Below, one piece after another: positions 10,242 to 21,305 of a stretch of DNA of 64,000 bases (position 1 is the stretch's first letter; the number at the start of each line of letters is the position of its first letter). Location of the stretch: assembly GCA_930367205.1 (NCBI GenBank), contig OV884012.1, positions 155,092,001 through 155,156,000 of the forward strand, given 5' to 3'. The DNA is from Acanthosoma haemorrhoidale (Eukaryota > Arthropoda > Insecta > Hemiptera > Acanthosomatidae). The notes under the pieces are model-generated. The model saw only the letters and a program-made list of their open reading frames with translations. It was not told where the DNA came from and made no database searches. The position numbers and the translations under genes were made by a program.

Positions 10242-13152
10242 GGTGACGACCAGGATGAGTACTACGACTGAGTAACTATGGCCACATATGATTGTTACCG
10301 CCGACATTGCACCCCAACGTTCTGCAGGTATTGAGCATCTTCGGATGGAAGCGGACGAGACCCGACAGGCGGTGATGGATGATATTGGTAACAACACAGA
10401 GGTAGGAGCAAATATCGATGAAGGAGTGGCAAATCGGGTCGGCTTCGTGGAGGAGGACGAAAACGAAGAAGAACTGGCGTAACAATTTATTCGGAAGCTC
10501 AACGAACTTGCCCAAAAGTTGCCGACCAAACAGAAGTTGGCTGTCTTTGACTGCAGGACGATTCAGCGCATATACAAGCTAAATAGGAGGAAGGCAGTTC
10601 GGCTTGTGTTAGAGGAACCGGGTCCGCGTTGCGAAATCCCGGCAGAAGAGTTAGCGGAACACCTGACAGGAGGAAGTGAGGTGGAATGGGATCCGACTGT
10701 CCTAGATGGAATTGCATCGGCCGCGGGAGAGGTCAAAATGACCCCGTTCACACCGGAAGAAGTCAAGGATCGCCTGAGACGGTTCGAGAACTCCGTCCCC
10801 TGGGAATGACCGGATTGACTACAGGACGTGGAGACGGATCGATCCAAGAGGTAGGACTTTGTGCCAGATTTTCAACACCTGCCTGCGTCATAGAAGGATT
10901 CCTGTTTGCTGGAAGCAATCCAAGACTATTTTTCTACCAAAGAAGGACTCCCCCAGCTCAGTGAGGGATTGGCGCCCCATAGCAATGTCCAGAACTATAT
11001 ACAAGGTGTATTCGGGGTTGCTGGCTGGACGGATAACCGCATGGTGCCGGGCTAACTCCGTCATTTCCGTGCACCAGAAGGGGTTTATGCCGCACGATGG
11101 CGTGGTCAAACACAATTATGTTCTACAGAACAGAATGGCGGCAGCAAGGAGGGAACGGTCTGACATTTGTGTGGCATGGATGGACGTGTCGAACGCCTTC
11201 GGTTCCATACCACATGAATGCGTTGTCCAAGCCTTGGAGAGAAGAGGGGCGGGTAAGACGATTGTTGACATAATAGCAGATCTATACTGTGACACCACTA
11301 CCATGATTATTTCACCATCAGGGAGTGTCGGACCATTGAGTCTGACAAAGGGGATTAAGCAGGGATGCCCCCTCAGAGGACTGTTGTTCGTCATAGCCCT
11401 AGACCATGTGGTGAAGCAGCCGGATGAAGAGGAGGAACACACAGTCCTGGCGTACGTGGATGACATCACAATTATGGCAAAGGACCCGGAGTCACTGCAA
11501 GAGAGGATTGACAGAGCAGTCATCGCCCTAAGAAGAACAGGGCTAGAGGTCAACCCTGATAAATCCAAAACAATGCATTTGACGGGACGGACACCGGTGG
11601 GAATCAGGGCGACGGAGTTTAAGATTGAGGACACCGTACTGAGAGCGATATGTGAGGGGGAAACCCAGTCAGCTTCAGGGCCATCAGAATACAGGCGGAG
11701 CTCGAAGAAATTGTGAGGAAGGCGAGGGGTATATTGAACTCGAAACTGACGCCGTGGCAACGTCTTGATGCCGTAAAGACCTTCGTTTACCCCTCGTTTA
11801 ACTTCATAATGCGTAATTGGCAAGAAGTCGTGGTCAAAAATCGATGGTATAATTCGAGCAGAGATTAAACGGACACTGAGTCTGCCGCAGGAGGCCGCCA
11901 ACGAATATCTGTATGGGGCTAGGTCGGAGGGACTATGTGGCTTCCCGGTAGCGGCAGAAGAAAGCGACCTAGCCCTAATTGATGGATGCTACAAGCTGCT
12001 GACCTCAAGGGATCAGAAGCTGCAGGGGATAGCGCTTGCTGATCTCCCTAGCTGTGCGATGGAGGACAATTCGACGAGGACATCCCTTCACTGAGCCTGG
12101 GGGATGCTTCCGTGAGGTCTCACCAACGGGGGCAGGTACTAAAAATTATTAGGCGCCGGAAGCAGCTGGCTAGGGGTGAGGCATACGACAGAAGCCATCG
12201 CAGGGACGTGTAGCGGACTGCCTCAGATATTCACCGGACTCTAACCACTTCCTATTAACCGGGGAATACCTTTCGTTAGCCGACTGGCGTTTTATTCATC
12301 GGGCGAGGCTTCATTTACTTCAGCTCAACGGATGCAGGAGAGGACGAACTACTGATCAGGACAAGAGGTGTAGGCGCTGTGGCTACAACAACGAATGCCT
12401 GGTGCATGTGGTTGGCCAGTGTAACAGCCACACCGTCCTACGACCGCGCGACATGACGCGATTGTTGATCGTATCGAGGCCACGGCCAAGAGTCGCGGAT
12501 ATGAGATAATTGGAAAGAATCAGTCGGTTGATGACTCCCGCCTGAGGCCGGACTTGGTCGTGGCCAAGGGTAATAAGGCTGTTATACCGGATGTGACAGT
12601 GACGATCGAAAACCGCATGGAGGCTTTCTAAGTGGCTAGGGCTACTAAAGAAGAGAAGTATGTGGCTGCGAGAACTTTTCTTAGTAGAAGGTTTGAACAG
12701 GAAGCTGTGGTGGTGGGGGCACTCGGGACATGGGACCCAACTAATGACAGGATACTCATGCATCTCGCCACGCGATAATTTTTGAAGAAAATGAGCACTT
12801 CCCTCCAAATATGAGGCAGCCCCACTGCTGAAGGCCGATGCCGATCGAGGGAACGACGCCAGTCGAGGAAACAACGCCGGTCTTGGGAGCAACGCCGGTC
12901 TAGGGAACGACGCCGGTCTAGGGAACGACGCCGGTCTAGGGAACGACGTCAATCTTGGGAGCAACGCCGGTCCATCCTCAAGCCTGGACTCCCCCCATTT
13001 CCGTATGTTGCTGGATGATGGGGGGGAGGTGCCGCTAGCAGACGAGGTTTCCCCCCTGGACGATTGCAACTGGCTTGACGATTTTGACATCGCCTGTCCA
13101 GACGGGGTATATAGTATATGCTTGGCGCCGTTCCAAAAACCAAAGACTTAAA
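10242..13152 (+). pseudogene. Utopia-2 ORF remnant (RT and RLE), multiply disrupted
   Basis: Recognisable segments in order: a linker region (10288-10480, stop at 10480), the pre-RT region (10519-10800), the RT (10859-11690) and pieces of the restriction-like endonuclease and C-terminal repeats (to about 13150). The RT keeps the GFMPHDGV, VSNAFGSIPH and GIKQGCP motifs, but the catalytic motif reads YVDD and GCPLSG has become GCPLRG. Frameshifts lie near 10798, 11670 and 11815, with further indels and stops after 12040, including deletion of about 130 bp around 12046. All three N-terminal zinc fingers are missing. It is dead as a source element. Confidence 0.85.
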
Positions 13153-13320
13153 CATGATATATTGGGGTTCTCTAGCATGTCAGAGTTCCCACAATAACTT
13201 GTAAATTATTAAGTGAAAACAACACAGAATGTATATAAGATAATTTAGATTGTACAATGCATCACGTAAGATGTACTCCAGTACCGCTCCAAATTGTATT
13301 TAAAAATATACTCATTTGCT
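10242..13320 (+). mobile_element. Decayed RLE-type element, family Utopia-2, 5'-truncated, in U2
   Basis: Homologous, in reverse orientation, to the intact element at 32553-38483. It joins 28S DNA at 10242 without the element's zinc-finger-coding 5' end or 5' UTR. Its 3' end (..CTCATTTGCT) is followed immediately by U2 sequence from CTGTTCTTATCAG onward, so this end keeps the U2-specific junction. The U2 5' part that should precede the element is absent. Confidence 0.85.
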
Positions 13321-13466
13321 CTGTTCTTATCAGTTTAATCTCTGGTAGACCTCTACATGGGGTCCTCAGGTTTAAGATGATTTTTGGAAAATGGCGGAGA
13401 TCTTAGAGCTTGCTCTAGCTCCGCTGGGGTCGGCCCGGTATTGAAGTACCTCCGGGAATGGATCTT
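13321..13466 (+). ncRNA. U2: U2 snRNA 3' part (interrupted gene), + strand
   Basis: Begins CTGTTCTTATCAGTTTAATC and continues through the Sm site GATTTTTGG, stem III and stem IV (CCCGGTATTGAAGTACC..CCGGG). It equals U2 from about nt 43 to the 3' end. The first 42 nt were separated by the upstream Utopia-2 insertion and then lost. Fragment only, not functional. Confidence 0.9.
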
Positions 13467-14685
13467 AAAAGTACTGTTCATGTCGGCACAAGGCCTGATG
13501 TTGTGTGCATTGGTCACTCAACGCATAGGATGCTTGTATAATGTATATGCTAATAATAAATAAACAAAGGACGATTCATAAATTGCTTCTCGGCTCGATG
13601 AGCTAAGAAGCGATTAAGAAAGAAAGCAAGCATCGGAGTATTAGTATTAATTAGCATTAGAGTGGGACGTATCGTTTACATCGAAGAAAAAAAGGTAAAT
13701 AAAGATCGTCTTTTCTAGTTACCTGTTGGCCTTTAGTTTTAATTTAGGTTTTACCGTTAGATTTAATTTTAGTTTTATCCGTTAGAACGGTTCTACTTAA
13801 CTCTTAGAATTTAAGTTGTAGGTTTTATTTATTTAGTCCTTTGCAACGTTTATGTTAGTTTAAGGTTTGTCTTTTATTATTATGATTTTAGTTATTTTAT
13901 ACTATTGTTAGTTAGTTGGTAAAATCCAACGGTTTTTCTAAGTTTTAGTTGCATTGAAACCCCGCATAACGGGATTTTCAGTTAATAGTTAGTGAAAATG
14001 TTCTTATTTGTTGGACTATTGCAACGGTTTTTAGGCTTCTCCTTAATTTAAGTTAATATTAGGTTTGTTTTTAACTTTAGGGTTAGTTGCACTGGCGATT
14101 GCTGCTCTACTCGGACCACGACTTTCCTATTGAACTACATCTGTTTTCTAATTTGACGGAGTCGTTGCTGAAGCTACCTAGATTTTGTTCTATCGTTTTA
14201 ACCTTCCTTGATGTTTAAAATGTCTTGTTCTTGGGCGTTTTATTTACAGTATGTCTTGAGAGATTCTATTTTTTGTGCTACTTATAGACTCACTATTGCT
14301 CATTTTACCCTCTATTCACACTTGTAAGCTTTCCTTGTCCCCCATTCTGTGCAGGAGAAACGGTGATGACTCTACTGCTCAGTAATGACTCGAGATCAAA
14401 ATTGTAGCTCCCCATTGGGTTCCAGTTGTGACCTACAGGTGGCTCTAGCTGCTCTCGCCCCACCTTTGATGTTCCGTTGATTAGCCGATTCCAATCTATA
14501 ACAATAAAAAAGTATCTCATTAGTTTTTTAAAATGTGATATCTACAGGGAGTAGTAGATTGATTATTCAACAAAAACATTTTATTTAAGTATAATTTTGC
14601 GATGAGTATCGTATTTTTTCCGTATTGGCTCCCGGCACCGCCCCACGCCGTAATGTTATCAGGTGAGCGTACTTAACGGTAGGTG
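13467..14685 (+). repeat. U2 intergenic spacer, + strand copy
   Basis: A nearly complete copy of the 1226-bp spacer that separates U2 genes in the - strand array, here inverted. It includes the U2-like hairpin at 13581-13615 and the promoter-proximal block at the right end (GCCGTAATGTTATCAGGTGAGCGTACTTAACGG, positions 14648-14680). It ends in GTAGGTG, where Jockey-B is inserted. No coding capacity. Confidence 0.85.
13581..13615 (+). repeat. Spacer hairpin resembling U2 stem-loop I
   Basis: Reads ATTGCTTCTCGGCTCGATGA then GCTAAGAAGCGAT. It shares about 25 consecutive nt with the U2 5' end and then completes a long inverted repeat (GCTTCT..AGAAGC). Confidence 0.6.
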
Positions 14686-16625
14686 TTAGGTAGCATGTTA
14701 GGTAAGGCGATTCACCAGCTAGCAGTCGATGAGGAAGGACCTACTCTGATCCAGCGATTTGTTTTCCAGTGAAGTTAGTCTTTTTCAGTGAACTTAGTTA
14801 CACAGTGTTACTTGGAAGACAGGAAGGATAGGAGCTTTCGAGGAACTGTAAGTAGTCTTACTATTATTGGTGATCCAGTGACTTCTCCCCCAACTGGGTG
14901 TGCATCGCACGAACCCACAAAGACAATGCCCGCCCGTAAAGGTACCCGCAGGTCATCTGACACACAAATGGACGTTACCTATGCCCTTTCAGACTCCCCA
15001 GCCAGCCCGGAGTCCGATACGGACAATACGGAGGGATTTCACCAGCCCAAACGACACTGTCGACCCCGAACAGTGCCACAAACCGCCACACCGGTTCAGA
15101 ATTCTTTCGAACCCTTAACTACGGCACAACCACAAACGGCTCCATCCGAGCCCATGACTACTAAGCCTAAACCTATACCTCCCTTAGTCATGGGTAAATT
15201 AAATAGCTATGACTTGACCAGGCTCTTAAAAGAGTACATAGTCACGGGGTACCACATAGTCCAAGGACAGCAAGATACAAAAGTGTTTTGTGGCACGGAA
15301 CAGGCCCTCACAACCACAGCCGCCGCTCTTAAAGCAGCTAAAATCGCATATCATACATATCCCCAGAGGGGAACAAAACCTAACAAGAAATTCCTTCTCC
15401 CCGGTTTTGACTTAACCCATCCTATAGACGAAATTGAAGAGCACATAAAAACAGCAGGAGGAATAATATCGGTTTACAGACTACGCAAAAGGGACTACAA
15501 TGGCGCCAAAACGGATATTGAGCCAGTCCTTGTAATAGGTGACTCAACACTTACTGTGGAAAAGCTTAAACAAATCCGCCATGTTAACAACGTGCTTTTC
15601 CGGGTCAGCACCTATAATGAAAAGCGTGGCATTCCCATGTGCCAGAATTGTCAGGAGTATGGCCATACCCGGCGATACTGTTTTAAATCGCCGAAGTGTG
15701 TGAGATGCAGTCAGCCTCACGACACTAAGGAATGTCCACGCGACCAGGCGGTACCCCTACGCTGTGCTAACTGCGGGGAGGGACACTTTGCATCTTATAA
15801 GCAATGTCCATATAGGTTGAGGTTAATGCAGGCAATAGAGAATAGACGCCAGGCCCATCATCAAACTATTGCGTCATCTAGGGACACTAGATACGCCCCG
15901 GCTCCCCCACCCCCACGACAAACGGCATCCTACGCGCATGCGACCAGTGGACGGCACCAATACACGGAAGAATCTCCCGCGCCCGCGACTACACCCAACT
16001 CAACTATGGACACCATGCTCAATATTTTGGGCACCTTGACAGTTGACCGGCCTCATTGAAAGAGTTCTTACAAAACTCGATGGACCAGCATCAAAATGAT
16101 TGTTGGTCATCACATTCTCAATTACAACGTTTGCGGCCTTAGGCCCAAACAAGGCGATGTTGAGGCAATATTGCGTTGCCATACCCCGGATGTAGTGATA
16201 TTACCGGACACCAGGCTAAAGAAGGACTGTTACTGTCGTTTCCCAGGCTACTCTACCTACCGGCAGGACACTGAAACATCAACAGGGGGCGTGGCCATTT
16301 TAGTCAGGCAGGGAGTACCTTGTAAACGACTGAACCCAGTGGTGCCATCTGACGGGAATCACTATGTAGTCACTCTCCAGCTGCGATTGACGACCAACAT
16401 TATTGTGACTGGCATTTATAGGCGACCTAGGACGAACCTAACGACAGCCCGGCTCATCATAACCCAGGCTAGCAAAAATAAAAGGCACATAATAGTTGGT
16501 GACCTCAATGCCAATCATAGCTGGTGGAGTGGTACAACACCTAATGCCCTCGGCAGGCACATAATTAAAACGCCGTTTACGGTGATCCACCCAGGTGTAC
16601 CGACATTCCACCAGGTTTCAGCGAA
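14686..16625 (+). mobile_element. Jockey-clade element, family B, 5' half, at a U2 start site
   Basis: Starts within the GTAGGTGCTATC motif that spans the U2 start site: the spacer ends ..CTTAACGGTAGGTG and the element begins TTAGGTAGC. It has the same orientation as the U2 unit it entered. It carries a 5' UTR, a complete ORF1 and the first two-thirds of the endonuclease domain of ORF2, then switches to family A sequence near 16626. No 3' end of this copy is present here. Confidence 0.7.
14926..16059 (+). CDS. Jockey-B ORF1, gag-like zinc-knuckle protein
   Basis: 377 aa from the chosen ATG. The frame extends upstream to 14788, but family A ORF1 also begins with a short acidic/Ser-rich tail, and the ATG in ACAATGCCCGCC suits that model. 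After a Pro/Thr-rich N-terminus comes a PRE/RRM-like region (about residues 75-230), then three zinc knuckles: C239-C242-H247-C252 (CQNCQEYGHTRRYC), CVRCSQPHDTKEC and CANCGEGHFASYKQC. This knuckle series is characteristic of Jockey-clade ORF1. It would package element RNA. The Pro-rich C-terminus ends 36 bp before the ORF2 ATG, unlike the ATGGTAG overlap of family A. It is open and apparently intact. Confidence 0.8.
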   Translation: MPARKGTRRSSDTQMDVTYALSDSPASPESDTDNTEGFHQPKRHCRPRTVPQTATPVQNSFEPLTTAQPQTAPSEPMTTKPKPIPPLVMGKLNSYDLTRLLKEYIVTGYHIVQGQQDTKVFCGTEQALTTTAAALKAAKIAYHTYPQRGTKPNKKFLLPGFDLTHPIDEIEEHIKTAGGIISVYRLRKRDYNGAKTDIEPVLVIGDSTLTVEKLKQIRHVNNVLFRVSTYNEKRGIPMCQNCQEYGHTRRYCFKSPKCVRCSQPHDTKECPRDQAVPLRCANCGEGHFASYKQCPYRLRLMQAIENRRQAHHQTIASSRDTRYAPAPPPPRQTASYAHATSGRHQYTEESPAPATTPNSTMDTMLNILGTLTVDRPH

Positions 16626-16680
16626 CTTCTGTAGCCAAATGCTCATGGCTATGATATCTGGTAAACATCAACAATGGTAG
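16096..16680 (+). pseudogene. Chimeric ORF: Jockey-B endonuclease fused to Jockey-A ORF1 end
   Basis: The first ~175 residues are an AP-endonuclease N-terminal part: ILNYNVCGL, LPDTRL (Asp where Glu is usual), GGVAILVR, GIYRRP and GDLNANHSWW. It is cut before the SDH motif. After VSANF the reading switches to FCSQMLMAMISGKHQQW, which is the C-terminus of family A ORF1, followed by the family A ORF1 stop and ORF2 start (ATGGTAG). The open frame across the joint is fortuitous. The breakpoint is near 16622-16626. It could come from template switching during reverse transcription or from recombination between neighbouring elements. Confidence 0.75.
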
Positions 16681-19224
16681 ATTACCAAGTGTTAAATTTT
16701 AACGTTGATGGCCTCCTGACCAAAATAGATGAGGTAGAAGTGCTGCTAGCTCTCTAACGACCAGATATTGTAGTTTTGACAGACACTAGGGTATCTACAC
16801 AATCGTTTCACATTGAAGGTTATTCAACTGCCATTGAAAGAGTTAACGGTTACGGAGGCGTTTTAATTGCTATACGCCTTGGCATCAATTGGAAGACAGT
16901 AGCTTCACCACTGACTACAACTGATCCCAAGCTTCACCCCTTGACAGTTAAGGTAAATTTGGGGAGACCCATTTACCTTACCGCCCTGTGCAGAAGACCG
17001 TACGCGTCTCTACAGCAGTACTCAGCCTTGCTACACGCATGCGCGCAGAGATCTAACCACTGGGTGGTGGGATATCTCAACGCAAAACATACCATGTGGT
17101 ACAACACCGTAAAAACAAGGCTGGGAGACTCCTGTTGAGAACGCCATTCACGGTCGTTCACCCCCAGACTTTTACTTTTCGAGATAGAGGTAACCCACAA
17201 GCTACCTCGACGATTGACTTACTACTGACAAAACAACCCCACCGTATCACTAGTTGCACCGCCCTTGACTTTATTACCTCTGACCACAGGCCAGTACTGT
17301 ATGCAGTGGATGGTAAAGTGGCGACCCCTCGCCCCACGAGATACGACTATCGTCGTGCCGACTGGGATCTGTATCGGTCGCAGATTTACCATAACCTGCA
17401 TACGGTACCCATTCTCCGCACGAAAGAAGAAGTAGATCTTCAACTAGCTTTCATAACTGATGTGATCATAGACGCAGCAAACACTGCGATCCCGAAGTAC
17501 ACTCCCATGCCACCGTCTCTGCGACCACCTCCAGACCACATTCTTAAAATTATAGCCTTGCGCAATAATTGGAAGAATAGATGGTACAGGACGAGAGATC
17601 AGCAAGCCAAGGTCGTTGTGAATTCTCTCACAACTCAAATCCGGGGCTTGATGAAACTCTGGAAAACAGCGCAGTGGCATGAGAGACTTCGTAGCACTCA
17701 CGGAGATCACAGAAAGTTTTGGAAGCTGTTGAAGACTACAAAAGGCAAGACAGCCACTGTCCGTCTTCACGAAGGCGACAATGTTCTGACTGCTGAGCAA
17801 CAGGCAACAAAACTGGCCGACCATTACGCTAGGGATATTACGGCTAGGACGGGATACTACCACATGCCTCCTCCGGTAGATGCTGAACAGAACCACATGT
17901 TTGTATCACCGAAGCAGCTCAAGGCGATTCTTCGCCGGTGTCAGGGAAACCGAGCACCAGGGCACGACGGGATACAAACAGTGCTGCTCAAACAAATGCC
18001 GAGGAGAGGGATAGTACAACTAGCAAACTTATACAACTCTTGTATAAGATTGCGGTACTTTCCTGACACATGGAAACTAGCCATCTTATTTCCATTACTA
18101 AAGCCAGCCAAAAGTGGAGATCACCCAGCCGACTACCGCCCGATCAGTCTGCTACCACAGATGGGGAAAATCTTTGAGAAAATTCTTTTGAACTATCTCA
18201 AAGATTACTGCTCGGAAAATGATATCATTCCGCCAGAGCAGACTGGATTCCAATCCAGTATGAGCGCAGAGCACCCCCTTCTGAAGGTGCAGTCAGAAGT
18301 TAGCCATAACATGAATAGAAACATAGCCACGGCTATGATTTCCATTGATTGCACCCAAGCATTCGACTCGGTGTCTCACGGGACACTGTGTCAAATGCTC
18401 TGCGACCGGGAATGCCCGGAACAGCTATATTCAATTCTGGCTAGCTTCCTGAAAAACAGATCGCTGCGGGTGCGGGTGGGTGATAGCTTCTCCGAAGCTG
18501 TGCCACTGACCTGTGGAGTACCCCAAGGCGCCGTCTTATCCCCTGTACTATTCAACGTATACACGTCTGAGATTGTCGGAGCCCGGTACAAAAATACCAC
18601 AGTTACTGCTTTTGAAGATGACATAGCGGTGTACAGTAGCAGCATGAGTGCCAAGGTAGCTCTAAGACAGGCTGAAGCAGCCTGTAACCAGATCAGTGAG
18701 AGATTGGGGAGACTCAATATCTCTGTAAACGCGGGTAAGACTGACGTGTAATTTTCTCTTTTCAAAAGGGAAAAAGCCCGCTCCCTACTAGTTGCATAGT
18801 AGGAACGGAGGAAAATTCACCAGCCAACGACCTAGTATATCTGGGAATTAAAATGGACAGACACCTCCATTTTAGTAACCATTTTGCGAAGAAGTTGAAG
18901 CATACACGCATGAAGTCATACCGGCTTACGCACTTATTGACTTCCCCCAATCTATCACTGCGTCTCAAGCTACTGATTTACAAGAGCATACTCAGGCCTA
19001 CTCTGCTGTATGGTGCACCGCTATTTCGCTATCTGACGTATACGACAGCTAAGAAACTCCAACAATTCCAAAATGGTATACTGATGAAAGTGGTCAGAGG
19101 TACTTAATTCGAGCAGTGACGGAACAGTGAGCTGCATGAGATATTTGAGCTGCCTACGGTGGATGAATTCATCCAGCGTAGACATATCAAATTTTTCGAC
19201 TCATTACAATATTTGACAAACCCT
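16626..19224 (+). mobile_element. Jockey-A copy, + strand, lacking most of ORF1
   Basis: Closely related to the - strand elements at 38.5-47.1 kb. It starts inside the last codons of ORF1 at the chimera joint and ends in the last tenth of ORF2 at a T-run (19225-19248). Confidence 0.8.
16674..19224 (+). pseudogene. Jockey-A ORF2 remnant (endonuclease-RT)
   Basis: Aligns with the 874-aa ORF2 of the - strand copies. Disruptions: a TAA at about 16756 where others have a Tyr codon (LALYRPD); a frameshift at about 17105-17125; a second at about 18748 after AGKTD; a stop at 19105-19107; truncation at 19224. Active-site changes: GDLNARH has become GYLNAKH, which removes the catalytic Asp of the endonuclease, and the RT motif reads FEDD instead of FADD. 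It cannot act in cis. Confidence 0.85.
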
Positions 19225-19466
19225 TTTTTTTTTTTTTTTTTTTTTTTAGTTTGTAAGTTTTTTCTCCCATTTTTAAACCGAAGGTGAGCCCCATCACCTA
19301 GATTTGTATTCATAGTATTTTCCTATTAACCACAATCTGTATTGTTGAGTAACACGAACTCCTTCAAATGCATCTGTGCATAGCAGGATGAGGAGAAATT
19401 TGCAAAGTTTCTTTTAATGTTTTCATTGTATAACTTCATGGGGTTTAGAAAAAAAAACAGATTGGT
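19225..19466 (+). mobile_element. 3' UTR of another Jockey-like family
   Basis: After a T-run (19225-19248) there is a UTR-like segment with hairpin GGTGAGCCCCATCACC (19283-19298). It continues with a pattern parallel to the family A 3' UTR (TCAAATGCATCTG..AGGAGAAAT, then TTCATTGTATAA..GGGTTT) and a short A-run at about 19449-19457. It differs enough in sequence to be a separate family or an old copy. No ORF. Confidence 0.45.
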
Positions 19467-19834
19467 ATCAAATTTTTCGACTCCCTGCAATATTTAACAA
19501 ACCCGGTGTTTAACACGATAACCCCCGCTCCGTTCCCCCATCGATGGCAGGACGCTGTCGCGGCTGGAACGCTTAGGTTCTAGGTTTAGGTTTTAGTGTT
19601 AGTGTTTTCCACGGTCGCAAGCTGAAGGTGAGCCTCATCACCTGGTGAGTGTATGTGTATTGGACTTATTAACAACAATCTGAAAGTATTATATTTTATG
19701 CACTCCTTAATATGCATCTGCGAATGCAGCACGAGGAGACAACTGTAATTCCAAATTTATTTATTTATTTTTGTCATTGTATATATATTATCAATAAAGA
19801 GGTTTTGAAAGAAAAAAAAAAAAAAAAAAAAAAA
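19467..19834 (+). mobile_element. 5'-truncated Jockey-A-like 3' end
   Basis: Starts in the last ORF2 codons (IKFFDSLQYLTNPVF.. region) and reaches the ORF2 stop at about 19575. A 3' UTR follows with hairpin GGTGAGCCTCATCACC at 19627-19642, and poly(A) at 19811-19834. This is a typical 5'-truncated retrotransposition product. Confidence 0.65.
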
Positions 19835-19835
19835 G

Positions 19836-21305
19836 TTTCAGCGATCATTCGTCGCACCAGAGGCAACAGGGCACCAGGAGATGACAACGTCCAGAACATC
19901 CTTCTGAAAATGCTACCATGGAAGGGGATTTCTCACATAGTGAACGTCTTGAACTCTTCACTACGACTACACTATTTTCCCCAGACGTGGAAGCATGCCG
20001 TTGTCGTCCCGCTGTTGAAACCAGCCAAGTCTGGATATGAGCCAGCTCACTACAGGCCCATCAGTCTGCTGACCCAGCTGTCGAAAATCTATGAACGGAT
20101 TCTCTACACTCATCTGACCAGGCACTGTGACGCTCAAGACATCGTTCCACCTCAACAGACTGGCTTCTCCACGGGACTCAGCGCGGACTGCAACCTTGTG
20201 AAACTGCAGCGGCACGTTGCATCGAACATGCGCCACAACAAAGTCACTGCGATGATCTCCCTTGACTGCACGAAGGCATTTGACTCAGTCGACCATCGCA
20301 CACTTCTGCAACGCCTGAACGACCACGATTTTCCTGAGCAACTACAGAATATTATGTCCTCCTACCTAGCAGGCAGAACATTTTCAGTACGAATAGGAGC
20401 CACATTAACCATTAGAAGAGATTTCGTGGTCGGAGTTCCTCAAGGGTCGGTGCTGGGACCCCTACTCTTCAACATATACACCGCGCACATAGTAGGAGCT
20501 CCATACTCAAATTGTGAGGTAGCGGCATATGCGGACGACATAGGGGTCTACAGTACCAGCCTCAACCCGACGAGAGCTCTAAAGGCTGCAGAAGGCGCTA
20601 GTCAACTAATTGCCGACAGGCTGCGAGCTGTCCACATCCAGGTGAACCCAGCAAAGACTCAGGGGATCATCTTCTCTTTCCAGCATGGAAAAAGGAGGCG
20701 GCCACCCAGCTTTACCCTCGACGGGACTGAATGTAAGCTAGCCAACAGCATCTGCTACCTAGGCATCAACCTAGGTAGGCACATGACGTTCGGCACACAT
20801 TTACGAAAGAAGTTGAAACGAGTCCGCAAAACATATTACTCACTCCAGCATCTCATCACCAGCCAGGCCATATCCCTACGACTAAAACTCCTTATATATA
20901 AGAGCGTCCTGAGGCCAGCTCTACTGTTTGGGACACCACTATTTCGATTTTTACATACCAGCACCATAACTAGTCTCCAGAGCTTTCAGAATAACATCCT
21001 GAGAACGGCACTGTGGCACACTCCTTTTCGCGACATGAAGGCATCCGACATGCACGAGAAGTTTGAGCTCCCCACCATCACCGAGGCCATCAGACGACGA
21101 CACATCAAATTCTTCGACTCGATGAAGCACAATCTCAACCCGCTCTTCCGAGATATGACACCGCTACCGCTACCGGCACGATGGCAACTCGCAAGATCGG
21201 GTAGAGCAGAGAAAATGATAGACATCACGACGCTGACCCACTGACAACAAGCCTCTAAGGGGCACCCTCACTCTGATATCAGACTAACAACGACCTAACT
21301 TACTT
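19836..21305 (+). mobile_element. 5'-truncated Jockey-clade element (RT half)
   Basis: Begins immediately after the preceding poly(A), inside the RT domain, and runs through the end of ORF2 at 21244. About 60 bp of non-coding sequence follows before the inverted family A fragment. It is probably family B or a close relative, but this window has no overlapping family B RT to confirm that. Confidence 0.6.
19837..21244 (+). pseudogene. Jockey-clade ORF2 C-terminal two-thirds (RT)
   Basis: Homology starts at VSAIIRRTRGNRAPGDDNVQ; sequence upstream in the same frame is 3' UTR and poly(A) of another element, so no native start exists. RT motifs are all intact: HYRPISLLTQLSKIYERIL, ISLDCTKAFDSVDH (A), GVPQGSVLGPLLFNIYTAH (B), AAYADDIGVYS (C) and YLGINLGRHMTF. 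The C-terminal thumb and connection region is complete to a TGA at 21242-21244. It is about 470 aa of an expected 870 or so. Compared with family A the RT is clearly diverged (YADD against FADD), so it is a separate family. Confidence 0.75.

Noticed and set aside
14926..16059. Host zinc-knuckle (CNBP-like) protein gene
   Set aside because: The three-knuckle spacing after a PRE/RRM-like region and the following endonuclease frame identify Jockey-type ORF1.
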